Assembly (NCBI GenBank): GCA_005502775.1 | Contig: SCNI01000002.1 | Coordinates: 62,001 to 126,000, forward strand | DNA from: Microbacteriaceae bacterium 3FA27C10 | GTDB lineage: Bacteria > Actinomycetota > Actinomycetes > Actinomycetales > Microbacteriaceae | Length of the DNA stretch: 64,000 nucleotides | Direction: 5' to 3' | Shown: positions 1-7,576 of the stretch, piece after piece | Layout: every line of letters begins with the position of its first letter | Numbering within the stretch: position 1 is the first letter of the stretch | The notes under the pieces: model-generated | What the model was told of the DNA's origin: nothing | Database searches by the model: none | The model's input: the letters and a program-made list of their open reading frames with translations, nothing else | Made by a program: the position numbers and the translations under genes

Positions 1-200
1 CCTGTCGAGGCTGCCGTCGGCGGCGATGACGGAGGCACCGAACCGTTCGCGGATCGCTGCCAGCCCCGGGGTGCCGGGCTCCACGGCCTCGCGCGCGAGC
101 TGGTCGGCATCGATCGTGACGGCACCGAGCTCGCGCAGGCGTCTCGTCACCGTCGACTTGCCTGCGGCGATTCCCCCGGTGAGTGCGATCACGAACACCT
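1..200 (-). CDS. coaE: Dephospho-CoA kinase, N-terminal part (cut by window edge)
   Basis: This would phosphorylate the 3'-OH of dephospho-CoA, the last step of coenzyme A synthesis in the cytoplasm. Reading leftward from a GTG at 200, the protein opens with VFVIALTGG and a P-loop GGIAAGKST, followed by a stretch typical of CoaE ([12 protein letters not shown]). Only about 66 codons lie in the window. A second in-frame GTG at 194 is an alternative start. The gene sits downstream of rpsA on the same strand, the usual actinobacterial order rpsA-coaE, so the identification is firm although the C-terminal lid and CoA-binding parts are not visible. Confidence 0.88.
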
Positions 201-298
201 GCTCATGCTAGCGGGGCTTGAGGTCGCGCGAACGGCTCTGAATCGCGGCGGGGTGAGCGCTTTGCGCGACTTCGCGGGCCGGTGACGGCCGGAACGGC

Positions 299-328
299 GA
301 ATGGCCGCCCCCGAGGGGACGGCCATTC
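299..328 (-). terminator. Hairpin downstream of rpsA
   Basis: A nearly perfect GC-rich inverted repeat (GAATGGCCGCCCCC and GGGGACGGCCATTC, one mismatch) begins 26 bases past the rpsA stop. There is no T-run, as is common for actinobacterial terminators. It would separate rpsA from coaE transcription, at least partly. Confidence 0.6.
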
Positions 329-353
329 ACGCTGTGCTGTGCTGCAGAACTGC

Positions 354-1805
354 TTAGGAGTTCGAGCTGAGCTTCTCACGCAGGGCGGCGAGGGTCTCGT
401 CGTCGGCGAGGGTGCCGGCTCCGGTCGACTCGCTCGAGAACGAGGAGGCACCCGAGGGGATGTCGCTCGCGGCAGCGTCGGCGGCCGAGGCAGCGACCTG
501 CTTCTTGTGCGCCTCCCAGCGAGCCTGGGCCTCAGCGTACTGCTGCTCCCAAGCCTCGCGCTGAGCGTCGAAGCCTTCCTTCCACTCGTTGGTCTCCGGG
601 TCGAAGCCCTCGGGGTACTTGTAGTTCCCCTGGTCGTCGTACTCGGTGAGCATGCCGTAGAGCGCCGGGTCGAACTCGGTGCCCTCGGGGTCGACGCCGT
701 CGTTGGCCTGCTTCAGCGAGAGGCTGATGCGGCGACGCTCGAGGTCGATGTCGATGACCTTGACGAAGACCTCGTCGCCGACCGACACGACCTGCTCGGC
801 GAGCTCGACGTGCTTGCCGGAGAGCTCGGAGATGTGCACCAGACCCTCGATGCCTTCGGCGACGCGGACGAACGCACCGAACGGCACCAGCTTGGTGACC
901 TTTCCGGGCGCGACCTGGCCGATGGCGTGGGTACGGGCGAACACCTGCCACGGGTCTTCCTGGGTGGCCTTGAGCGAGAGCGACACGCGCTCGCGGTCGA
1001 GGTCGACCTCGAGGATCTCGACGGTGACCTCCTGACCCACCTCGACGACCTCGGAAGCGTGCTCGATGTGCTTCCAGGACAGCTCGGAGACGTGCACGAG
1101 GCCGTCGACGCCGCCCAGATCCACGAACGCACCGAAGTTGACGATCGACGAGACGACGCCCTTGCGGACCTGCCCCTTCTGGAGGTTGTTGAGGAAGGTG
1201 GTGCGGCTCTCGGACTGCGTCTGCTCGAGCAGGGCGCGGCGCGACAGAACGACGTTGTTGCGGTTCTTGTCGAGCTCGAGGATCTTCGCCTCGATCTCCT
1301 GGCCCAGGTAGGGGGTCAGGTCGCGAACGCGGCGGAGCTCGATCAGCGAAGCCGGCAGGAAGCCGCGGAGTCCGATGTCGACGATGAGGCCACCCTTGAC
1401 GACCTCGATGACCGAACCGGTCACCACGCCGTCGGCGTCCTTGATCTTCTCGACGTCGCCCCATGCACGCTCGTACTGGGCACGCTTCTTCGACAGGATG
1501 AGGCGGCCTTCTTTGTCTTCCTTCTGGAGGACGAGGGCCTCGACCAAGTCACCGACCTGAACGACCTCGGTCGGGTCGACATCGTGCTTGATGGAGAGTT
1601 CACGCGAAGGGATGACACCCTCCGTCTTGTAACCGACGTCGAGGAGGACCTCGTCGCGGTCGATCTTCACGACGGTGCCTTCGATGAGGTCTCCGTCGTT
1701 GAAGAATTTCAGAGTCTTTTCGACCGCGGCGAGAAAGTCTTCAGCAGATCCGATGTCATTGATGGCGACCTGCTTGGTTGCCTTTTCGGTCGTTGCGATT
1801 GTCAT
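354..1805 (-). CDS. rpsA: 30S ribosomal protein S1
   Basis: S1 binds mRNA at the 30S subunit and assists initiation. The 483-residue protein has four S1/OB repeats: roughly residues 35-105 (EGTVVKIDRDEVLLDVG), 120-185 (GSVIEVVKGGLIVDIG), 205-275 (GVVSSIVNFGAFVDLGG) and 290-360 (GKVTKLVPFGAFVRV). An acidic, Ala/Ser-rich tail follows. Actinobacterial S1 normally has four repeats, against six in E. coli, so the length fits. The start MTIATTEKATKQ matches family N-termini. A leader of more than 100 bases with its own promoter lies upstream. Confidence 0.97.
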   Translation of the reverse strand: MTIATTEKATKQVAINDIGSAEDFLAAVEKTLKFFNDGDLIEGTVVKIDRDEVLLDVGYKTEGVIPSRELSIKHDVDPTEVVQVGDLVEALVLQKEDKEGRLILSKKRAQYERAWGDVEKIKDADGVVTGSVIEVVKGGLIVDIGLRGFLPASLIELRRVRDLTPYLGQEIEAKILELDKNRNNVVLSRRALLEQTQSESRTTFLNNLQKGQVRKGVVSSIVNFGAFVDLGGVDGLVHVSELSWKHIEHASEVVEVGQEVTVEILEVDLDRERVSLSLKATQEDPWQVFARTHAIGQVAPGKVTKLVPFGAFVRVAEGIEGLVHISELSGKHVELAEQVVSVGDEVFVKVIDIDLERRRISLSLKQANDGVDPEGTEFDPALYGMLTEYDDQGNYKYPEGFDPETNEWKEGFDAQREAWEQQYAEAQARWEAHKKQVAASAADAAASDIPSGASSFSSESTGAGTLADDETLAALREKLSSNS

Positions 1806-1928
1806 GTAGTGGTTGCTCCGTTATGGACATGGTTCGGGCCGGTCGCGGGTGTTGCGAGGTTCTGCGTGCTGTTGAATGGGCACTGTCGCGATCGGCAGGC
1901 GGATGATTGGTCACAGAAGTGACGCTCT

Positions 1929-1958
1929 AGTCTAGCTTCGTGGCGCCGGACGCGGCAA
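1929..1958 (-). promoter_or_regulatory. Candidate sigma-70-type promoter of rpsA
   Basis: On the minus strand a TTGCCG (1953-1958) and a TAGACT (1929-1934) are separated by 18 bases, close to the -35/-10 consensus of the main actinobacterial sigma factor. The predicted start near 1922 would give a leader of about 115 bases before the rpsA ATG. S1 mRNA leaders are often autoregulatory, but no specific fold was established here. Confidence 0.45.
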
Positions 1959-1991
1959 GCTGCGTTTCCCGGGGTCTCCTCATGCAACATC

Positions 1992-2005
1992 CGGGAGGCT
2001 TCCCG
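1992..2005 (-). terminator. Weak hairpin after the amidohydrolase gene
   Basis: CGGGA-GGCT-TCCCG forms a five-base stem 12 bases past the stop codon at 2017. It is short, but it is the only obvious stem between this gene and the rpsA promoter. Confidence 0.3.
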
Positions 2006-2016
2006 AATTCCGGCCC

Positions 2017-3207
2017 TCAGCTGCCGATGGCCCGGTTGAGCTCCTCGATCAGCTTCGCCTGACGCGCCGAAGGGATGCCCCGCGCGGCCGCCGACTGCAC
2101 GATCGGTTCCCACACCGGCACGGTCGTGTTGGTGTGCGGGATGCCGAAGCGCTCGAACACCGGCTTCGTCGCCGGGTATCGGCGCGCCACCAGCGCCACG
2201 GAGGCGAAGGGGTCGACGGGCAGCTCGAGTCGGTCGGCGAGAGCGCGGCTGGCGGCGACCTCCTCGGCGAGCACCGCATCCGTCGTCGTACCCCGGCGGG
2301 CCGGCCGGGCGCGGTCGATCAGGCGCAGGGCGTTCTCGCCGTAGAGCCCCGGATGCGTGGCCTCGCCGAGCCCGTCGGCCGCCATCTGGGCGAGGAAGGG
2401 CTCGAACGAGGAGTCGGGATGCTCGGGGGTGACGGGCACGTTCCGCAGCGGGTAGTCGCTGCCGTAGAGCACCTTGTGCGGCGCGAGCGTCTCGGCCGCC
2501 ACCCGGAACACGGATGACGTGGGGTACAGCAACGGAGACGCCGCCGTGTCGTAGGAGACATGCGCCAGCTGCTCGGCCACGAGCGGCATCATCTCGAAGA
2601 AGAACAGGCCGCCGCCCCAGTGCGCGAGGACGAGCTTGAGCTCGGGCACCGAGCGGGCGAACTCGTAGTACTCCCCCAGGCGTGGCGTGCTCTTGCCGAA
2701 GTAGAAGCGGCCCACCTCCTCGCTCATGTGCACGGTGAGCGGGACGCCCCGCTCGGTGCAGGCATCCGTCACCGCGCGCAGCTCGGGGCCGTCGAGCGCG
2801 CAGCCCTGCGCGTAGGGGTTGAACTCGCCCACGCCGGCGGCGCCGCGGTCGAGGCAGCGGTCGAGCTCGTCGAGCATGGCCCGCCCCGCCGGGGTGCCGG
2901 CTGCCGCCGGGGTGAGCGAGACGAAGGGCACGATGCGGCCGGGGAACTCCGAGGCGAGCGCCAGCACGGTGTCGTTCGCCTCCCGGCAGCCGCGGGCGCT
3001 CTGCTGGTAGCCGGCGAGGAGGAACACCCGGTCGACGCCCGCCGCGTCCATGTCGGCGATCATCCGCTCGGCGGTGAGGAACGACTGCTCGCTCTGGTTC
3101 TTGGAGTCGGGAGTCATGATGAACTCCCAGTAGGGCTCGTCCTGCGTGCGGGCGATGGTCTCGAGCATTCCGGGCGGGGTGAAGTGCACGTGGGCGTCGA
3201 CGATCAT
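2017..3207 (-). CDS. Amidohydrolase-2 family metal-dependent hydrolase with a DUF1858/ScdA_N-like C-terminal domain
   Basis: A 396-residue TIM-barrel hydrolase. The metal-site pattern of amidohydrolase-2 is visible: DAHVH (H6, H8), TVH (H160), LAHWGGG (H196) and YGSDYP (D251). The substrate cannot be told. Beyond about residue 325 the protein carries an extra helical segment with the pattern RYPATKPVFERFGI followed by a terminal LIEELN. This resembles the small DUF1858 or ScdA_N domains, but their cysteines are missing. The gene starts 9 bases past the stop of the epimerase gene, so it is probably the last member of a four-gene cluster. Domain identification of the barrel is strong; that of the tail is inference. 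Confidence 0.85.
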   Translation of the reverse strand: MIVDAHVHFTPPGMLETIARTQDEPYWEFIMTPDSKNQSEQSFLTAERMIADMDAAGVDRVFLLAGYQQSARGCREANDTVLALASEFPGRIVPFVSLTPAAAGTPAGRAMLDELDRCLDRGAAGVGEFNPYAQGCALDGPELRAVTDACTERGVPLTVHMSEEVGRFYFGKSTPRLGEYYEFARSVPELKLVLAHWGGGLFFFEMMPLVAEQLAHVSYDTAASPLLYPTSSVFRVAAETLAPHKVLYGSDYPLRNVPVTPEHPDSSFEPFLAQMAADGLGEATHPGLYGENALRLIDRARPARRGTTTDAVLAEEVAASRALADRLELPVDPFASVALVARRYPATKPVFERFGIPHTNTTVPVWEPIVQSAAARGIPSARQAKLIEELNRAIGS

Positions 3208-3216
3208 GCGGCCAGG

Positions 3217-4215
3217 CTAGAGGCTCTTCGTCTCCGGGCGATGACGGCCGCGTTTCGTCACGATGTCGGCGAGGGCGTCGTCGTGCCGGCGGAAGAGGAA
3301 CGGGTACCCGGCCGCCTCGAGCCGCTCGGGCAGCACCCACCGGCTCTTCAGCACGAGCTCGGTCTCGGTGCGGATGACCGCGGAGCCGAGCTCGAGCATC
3401 CAGCGCCAGGTGGGTAGCCCGAACCCGGCGCCGGCCGCACGGCGCACCGAGGCCATGAAGGTGCGGTTGTCGGTGGGTGTCGGTGCGGAGGCGTTGACCG
3501 GGCCGTCGATCTCGGGGTGGGCCTCGAGGAAGCGGATGATGCCGAGCACGTCGTCGAGATGGATCCAGCTGAACCTCTGCCGGCCGCCGCGGCTGCGCGG
3601 GCGGTAGCGGTGCTGGGTTCCGGCCGCCAGGCGGGCCCGGGTGGCCGGCCAGCGGCCGTCGAACTGCGGGCCGCCGAGACCGGCCTTGGCCAGCATCACG
3701 AGGGGGGTGAGCGCGCTGCCGTCTCCGAGCACGATCGCCATGCGGAGCGCCACACGGCGGGTGGCGGGCAGCTCGCCGCGGAAGAACTCCTCCTCCCAGC
3801 CGGTCGCGACGTTCACCGAGAAGCCCTCGCCGATCTCGCCGGCCGACTCCGTCATCGGACGGTCGTCGGCGTGCCGGTAGATGGTGGCGGTGGAGGAGTT
3901 GATCCAGAGCGCCGGCGGATGCTCCGCGGCCGCCACCGCCTCGCGGAGCTCTCGGGTGGTGTCGAGCCGGGAGCGGAAGATCTCCCGGCGGTTCTCCGCG
4001 GTGTAACGGCAGTTCACGCTCTTGCCGGCGAGGTTGACGAGCAAGTCGGCGCCGTCGACCGCCCGGGCGACGGATGTGCGGTCGCCCCAGCGCGCATCCG
4101 GTCCGCTGCGGCCCACGAGCAGCACTTCGGCACCCTCGGCCTGGAAGGACTCGACCAGCCGGGCGCCGATGAAGCCGGAGGCGCCGGCGACGACCACGCG
4201 ACGGGGTGCCGTCAT
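3217..4215 (-). CDS. TIGR01777 family (SDR39U1-like) epimerase
   Basis: The 332-residue protein is an atypical short-chain dehydrogenase. It opens with the Rossmann fingerprint GASGFIGARL near residues 10-19, has the family signature LVNLAGKSV, and a C-terminal DUF1731-like segment (GFGLPTWRWMLELGSAVI, then LPERLEAAGYPF). Members of this family have been called cell-division inhibitor or nucleoside-diphosphate-sugar epimerase, without firm biochemistry. The start at 4215 is chosen because its ATG overlaps the stop of the DUF4166 gene as ATGA. The reading frame remains open further upstream, but that part has no SDR similarity. Confidence 0.87.
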   Translation of the reverse strand: MTAPRRVVVAGASGFIGARLVESFQAEGAEVLLVGRSGPDARWGDRTSVARAVDGADLLVNLAGKSVNCRYTAENRREIFRSRLDTTRELREAVAAAEHPPALWINSSTATIYRHADDRPMTESAGEIGEGFSVNVATGWEEEFFRGELPATRRVALRMAIVLGDGSALTPLVMLAKAGLGGPQFDGRWPATRARLAAGTQHRYRPRSRGGRQRFSWIHLDDVLGIIRFLEAHPEIDGPVNASAPTPTDNRTFMASVRRAAGAGFGLPTWRWMLELGSAVIRTETELVLKSRWVLPERLEAAGYPFLFRRHDDALADIVTKRGRHRPETKSL

Positions 4216-4919
4216 GAGGAGGTGTCCCCGGCGCGGTCGGGCTCGGTGATCGCTTCGGGTTCGGTCCCGGCGGCCTCGGGCCTCAGCTCGTAGTGGAAGG
4301 TGCCGGTGTACTCGTAGAGGCGGCCGAGGAGCGGCGCGTCGAGGTGCACGGTGACGCGCTGCGCCCCTTCTCCCTCCTGGGCGGCGTCGTCGAAGCGCTC
4401 GATCAGAGTGAGGCGCGGCGCGACCGCGCTCGGGAGCCCGAAGTGGTGGCGCCCGATCCGCAGTTCGACACTGCTGGAGTGCAGATGGAACTCGCCCCGC
4501 ACCACGCGGGCCGAGAGCCGCACCCGGAAGCGGCGGCCGATGCCGAGGTGGTCGACGAGGCCGTCGGGGCCCGGGTTCTCGGCGGTGATCGCGTCGACCA
4601 TCACAGCGGGCCCCGTGAGGAAGTGGAAGCGCCGCACCGCCACGACCGCGGTGCGGCCGTCGCGGTCGGTGAGCGGGGCGTTGACGACGGTGAACGGCAC
4701 GTTCCTCTGCCAGACCGGGAACAGGATCTGCTGGGCCGCCAGTATCCGGAGCGCCGGCCAGAGCCACCGCCGCGGGGTGCCGACCACCTCGAACACGCCG
4801 CTTCCGTGGCCGCGGTGCCCAGCGGGGACGACCCCGAAGTAGCGCCGCAGCACGGGATGCAGGTCGTCGAGGCCGGAGCCCACGGTGAGCTCGTAGGGAG
4901 AACGCGGTGCGGGAGCCAT
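4212..4919 (-). CDS. DUF4166 domain protein
   Basis: The 235-residue protein has the DUF4166 layout: LHPVLRRYFG near the N-terminus, a central PVWQRNVPFTVVNAPL, and a C-terminal GEFHLHSSSVELRI and YEYTGTFHYEL. The family has no established activity. It is often found fused to, or beside, Rossmann-fold epimerases or saccharopine-dehydrogenase-like proteins. Here it is translationally coupled to the TIGR01777 gene, so the two products probably act together. No signal peptide or membrane segment is evident. It follows the DUF885 gene after a 28-base gap. Confidence 0.8.
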   Translation of the reverse strand: MAPAPRSPYELTVGSGLDDLHPVLRRYFGVVPAGHRGHGSGVFEVVGTPRRWLWPALRILAAQQILFPVWQRNVPFTVVNAPLTDRDGRTAVVAVRRFHFLTGPAVMVDAITAENPGPDGLVDHLGIGRRFRVRLSARVVRGEFHLHSSSVELRIGRHHFGLPSAVAPRLTLIERFDDAAQEGEGAQRVTVHLDAPLLGRLYEYTGTFHYELRPEAAGTEPEAITEPDRAGDTSS

Positions 4920-4947
4920 GGTTCTCGAGGGTACCGGAGGCGGACGG

Positions 4948-6642
4948 CTACTTCAGGAGCGCCCAGCGCAGGGTGTCGAGGCCGACGCCGCCGAGGGCGA
5001 GCGCCTTGCGGTGGAACTCCTTCGAGGAGAAGGCCTCGCCTTCGCGGGCGCGGTAGACGTCGCGGATCTCCTCCCAGATGCGCTGCCCCACCTTGTAGGA
5101 GGGTGCCTGACCGGGCCAGCCGAGGTAGCGGTTCACCTCGAAGCGGATGAAGGCGTCGTCCATGTTCACGTTCTGGCGCATGAAGTCGAGGGCGTACTCC
5201 GCGTCCCACACCCCACTGCCGTCGAGACGGGGTTTCTGCAGGTGCACGCCGATGTCGAGCACCACGCGGGCCGCGCGCATCCGCTGCCCGTCGAGCATGC
5301 CGAGGCGGTCAGCCGGGTCGTCGAGGTAGCCCAGCTCTTCCATCAGGCGCTCGGCGTAGAGCGCCCAGCCCTCGGCATGGCCGGAGGAGCCGGCGAGCTG
5401 GCGGCGCCAGGTGTTGAGCTCGGCGCGGTTGTAGACGGCCTGGCCGATCTGCAGGTGATGGCCGGGAACGCCCTCGTGGTAGACGGTGGTGAGCTCGCGC
5501 CAGGTGTCGAACTCGGTGACGCCGTCGGGCACCGACCACCACATGCGGCCGGGGCGGGAGAAGTCGTCGGTCGGGCCGGTGTAGTAGATGCCGCCCTCGT
5601 GGGTGGGGGCGATCATGCACTCGAGGGTGCGGATCTCGGCCGGGATGTCGAAGTGGGTGGCGCCGAGCTCGGCCACGGCGCGGTCGCTGGTGGCCTGCAT
5701 CCAGGCCTGGAGCGCATCCGTTCCGTGCAGTTTGCGGCTCGGGTCGCCGTCGAGGAAGGCGATGGCCTCGTGCACCGAGGCGCCGGGGAGGATCTCGGAG
5801 GCGATGGCCTCCTGCTCGCGCACCATGCGGCCGAGCTCCTCGATGCCCCACTCGTAGGTCTCGTCGAGGTCGACGGCGGCGCCGAGGAAGCGGCGCGACT
5901 GCAGGGCGTAGTGCTCGCGGCCCACGGCGTCTTCGACGGTGGCGACGGGAGCGAGCTCGTTCTCGAGGAACTGGGCGAGCTTCGAGTAGGCCTCGGATGC
6001 GGTCTGCGCGCCCCGCTCGAGCGCGGCTTTCAGAGAGGCCGGGAGCTCACCCTCGCCGGGGGCGGTCGACGCCGCGCCGGCGAACTCGGCGAAGAAGCTC
6101 TCGGGGCCCGAGTTCTTGCGCACCTGCGCGAGCACCTCGGCCACCTGGCGGCGGGCCGGCGTGATGCGCTCGCGCATGCCCTCGCGCAGGGTGACGATGT
6201 AGCCGTCGACGGCCTCCTCGACGGCGGAGAGCCGCTTGGCGACCACCGCCCAGTCGTCGGCCGTGGCGGTGGGCATGAGGTCGAAGACCTCGCGGATGCT
6301 CTGCGAGGGCGAGTCGATGACGTTGAGATCGCGCAGCTGGAGCCGGGCGTCGGAGCTCGCGAGGGTGAGCCGCAGCTCGTTGCCGAGGTCACGCTTGGTG
6401 ACCTCGTCGGCCTCGTCGACGGCCTCGGTGCGGGCGATCTCGGCGAGCACGGAGGAGACGGCGGCGATCTGGGCCTCGTGGCCCGCGGGCGAGAGGTCGC
6501 CGTAGCGGTCGTTCACCTCGGTGCGGCCGATGTAGGTGCCGAGAACGGGCTCGAGCTCGACGAGGGTGTCGACCCAGCGCTCGGCGATGCGGTCGATCGC
6601 GGTCTGCGGACGCGGGCTGTCGGCGGGTGGGGTTACGCTCAT
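4948..6642 (-). CDS. DUF885 family protein (putative zinc peptidase)
   Basis: A 564-residue cytoplasmic protein of the DUF885 family. The hallmark HEGVPGHH lies at residues 389-396. It includes an HExxxHH-type metal site and is preceded by TVYH. A downstream GHAEGWALYAERLM supplies the expected second metal-ligand region with its glutamate. Bacterial members are treated as uncharacterised metallo-carboxypeptidases or dipeptidases. Length is normal for the family. The gene is divergent from imuA', with 88 bases between the starts, and heads the run DUF885-DUF4166-epimerase-amidohydrolase. No substrate can be assigned. Confidence 0.88.
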   Translation of the reverse strand: MSVTPPADSPRPQTAIDRIAERWVDTLVELEPVLGTYIGRTEVNDRYGDLSPAGHEAQIAAVSSVLAEIARTEAVDEADEVTKRDLGNELRLTLASSDARLQLRDLNVIDSPSQSIREVFDLMPTATADDWAVVAKRLSAVEEAVDGYIVTLREGMRERITPARRQVAEVLAQVRKNSGPESFFAEFAGAASTAPGEGELPASLKAALERGAQTASEAYSKLAQFLENELAPVATVEDAVGREHYALQSRRFLGAAVDLDETYEWGIEELGRMVREQEAIASEILPGASVHEAIAFLDGDPSRKLHGTDALQAWMQATSDRAVAELGATHFDIPAEIRTLECMIAPTHEGGIYYTGPTDDFSRPGRMWWSVPDGVTEFDTWRELTTVYHEGVPGHHLQIGQAVYNRAELNTWRRQLAGSSGHAEGWALYAERLMEELGYLDDPADRLGMLDGQRMRAARVVLDIGVHLQKPRLDGSGVWDAEYALDFMRQNVNMDDAFIRFEVNRYLGWPGQAPSYKVGQRIWEEIRDVYRAREGEAFSSKEFHRKALALGGVGLDTLRWALLK

Positions 6643-6695
6643 CCCTCGACCTTAAAGCACTGCTCCGACATCGCTCTGAAGGCCGCGGAGTGCAA

Positions 6696-6724
6696 TTGAC
6701 ATATTCGAACATATATTCGAACAT
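6696..6724 (+). promoter_or_regulatory. LexA-controlled promoter of the imuA'-imuB-dnaE2 operon
   Basis: TTGACA at 6696-6701 is a perfect -35 hexamer. GAACAT at 6719-6724, 17 bases later, is a plausible -10. Between and over them lies TCGAACATATATTCGA (6705-6720), which differs by one base from the palindrome TCGAAC-N4-GTTCGA bound by actinobacterial LexA. A start of transcription near 6731 would coincide with the imuA' ATG, giving a leaderless message. Confidence 0.75.
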
Positions 6725-6730
6725 GAGGGC

Positions 6731-7576
6731 ATGACGGATGCCGCACTCACGAGCTCCTCCCCCGCTGCGGTGGGCGAGGAGATCCGTGCGCTGCAGTCGC
6801 GCATCCAGCAGATGCAGGCCACGAAGCTCGACACGCGGAGCGTGCGCACGCATCCGGCGCTCGAAGGGCTGCTGCCGGGCGGGTCGCTGCGCTCCGGCGC
6901 CGCCTACTCGGTCGAGCGCTCCACAGCTCTGGTGATGGCGCTCATGGCGGGGCCCTCCGCCGACGGGGTCTGGTGCGGGGTGGTGGGGATGCCCGACTTC
7001 GGCGTGGAGGCGGCCTCGCGCTTCGGCATCGATCTCGAGCGGCTCGCGCTCGTGCCGCATCCGGGCGAGGAGTGGCTCACCGCCACGGCGGCGCTGGCCG
7101 ACGTGGTGGGGGTCGTCGTCACCCGGCTGCCGGGGCGCGTGCCCGACGCGGCCGTGGCCCGGCTGCAGGCGCGCATCCGGCAACGGGAGGCGGTGCTCAT
7201 CGTGCTCGGCGACTGGCCGCAGAGCGAGGCCACCCTGCGCATCATCGAGAGCTCGTGGTCGGGCATCGGCAGGGGGCACGGGCACCTCACGGGGCGGCAG
7301 GCGATGGTGTCGGTGACGGCGAGGGCGGGCTCGGGGCGGCCCCGGCGGGCGCGGTTGTGGCTGCCCGACGGCGAGGAGCTGTTCCGGCCGGTGCTGGGGC
7401 AGGTGGGGCGTGCGACTGCGCCGGTGCCCGCATCCGCGCCCGTCGCGCCCACGCCCGTCGAGACGACGGAGTTCGACGGCGAGGGCGGGCCGAGAGTCCG
7501 TCGTCTCCGCGAATCGGCACGAGACTCCGTCGTTTCGCCGGTGACGCCGGCTCGGATGCGCGGGGTGGCCGGATGA
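6731..7576 (+). CDS. imuA': ImuA'-type RecA-like mutasome protein
   Basis: The 281-residue protein is the first gene of the mutasome cassette. Its core (HPALEGLLPGGSLRSGAAYSV at about residues 38-58, then GVWCGVVGMPDFGVEAA) matches the RecA/SulA-like ImuA' proteins that accompany ImuB and DnaE2. Like them, it lacks a clear Walker A GxxxxGKT at the expected place. The last 60 residues are low complexity and contain a DNA repeat (7460-7533). There is no usable Shine-Dalgarno at normal distance from the ATG, in line with leaderless expression. Its stop overlaps the imuB start as ATGA. Assignment rests mainly on context plus core motifs. Confidence 0.82.
   Translation: MTDAALTSSSPAAVGEEIRALQSRIQQMQATKLDTRSVRTHPALEGLLPGGSLRSGAAYSVERSTALVMALMAGPSADGVWCGVVGMPDFGVEAASRFGIDLERLALVPHPGEEWLTATAALADVVGVVVTRLPGRVPDAAVARLQARIRQREAVLIVLGDWPQSEATLRIIESSWSGIGRGHGHLTGRQAMVSVTARAGSGRPRRARLWLPDGEELFRPVLGQVGRATAPVPASAPVAPTPVETTEFDGEGGPRVRRLRESARDSVVSPVTPARMRGVAG
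7460..7533. repeat. ACGACGGA repeat cluster inside the imuA' 3' end
   Basis: GAGACGACGGA (7460-7470) is an exact 11-base inverted repeat of TCCGTCGTCTC (7497-7507). A further TCCGTCGT follows at 7526-7533, exactly 29 bases after the copy at 7497. The same word recurs in the nusB-pyrR gap (52823-52870). The cluster falls in the poorly conserved tail of ImuA'. Confidence 0.6.

Noticed and set aside
282-1922. A plus-strand open frame of 546 codons opposite rpsA
   Set aside because: Antisense to an unmistakable ribosomal protein gene, repetitive Asp/Leu/Val composition, and no start context.
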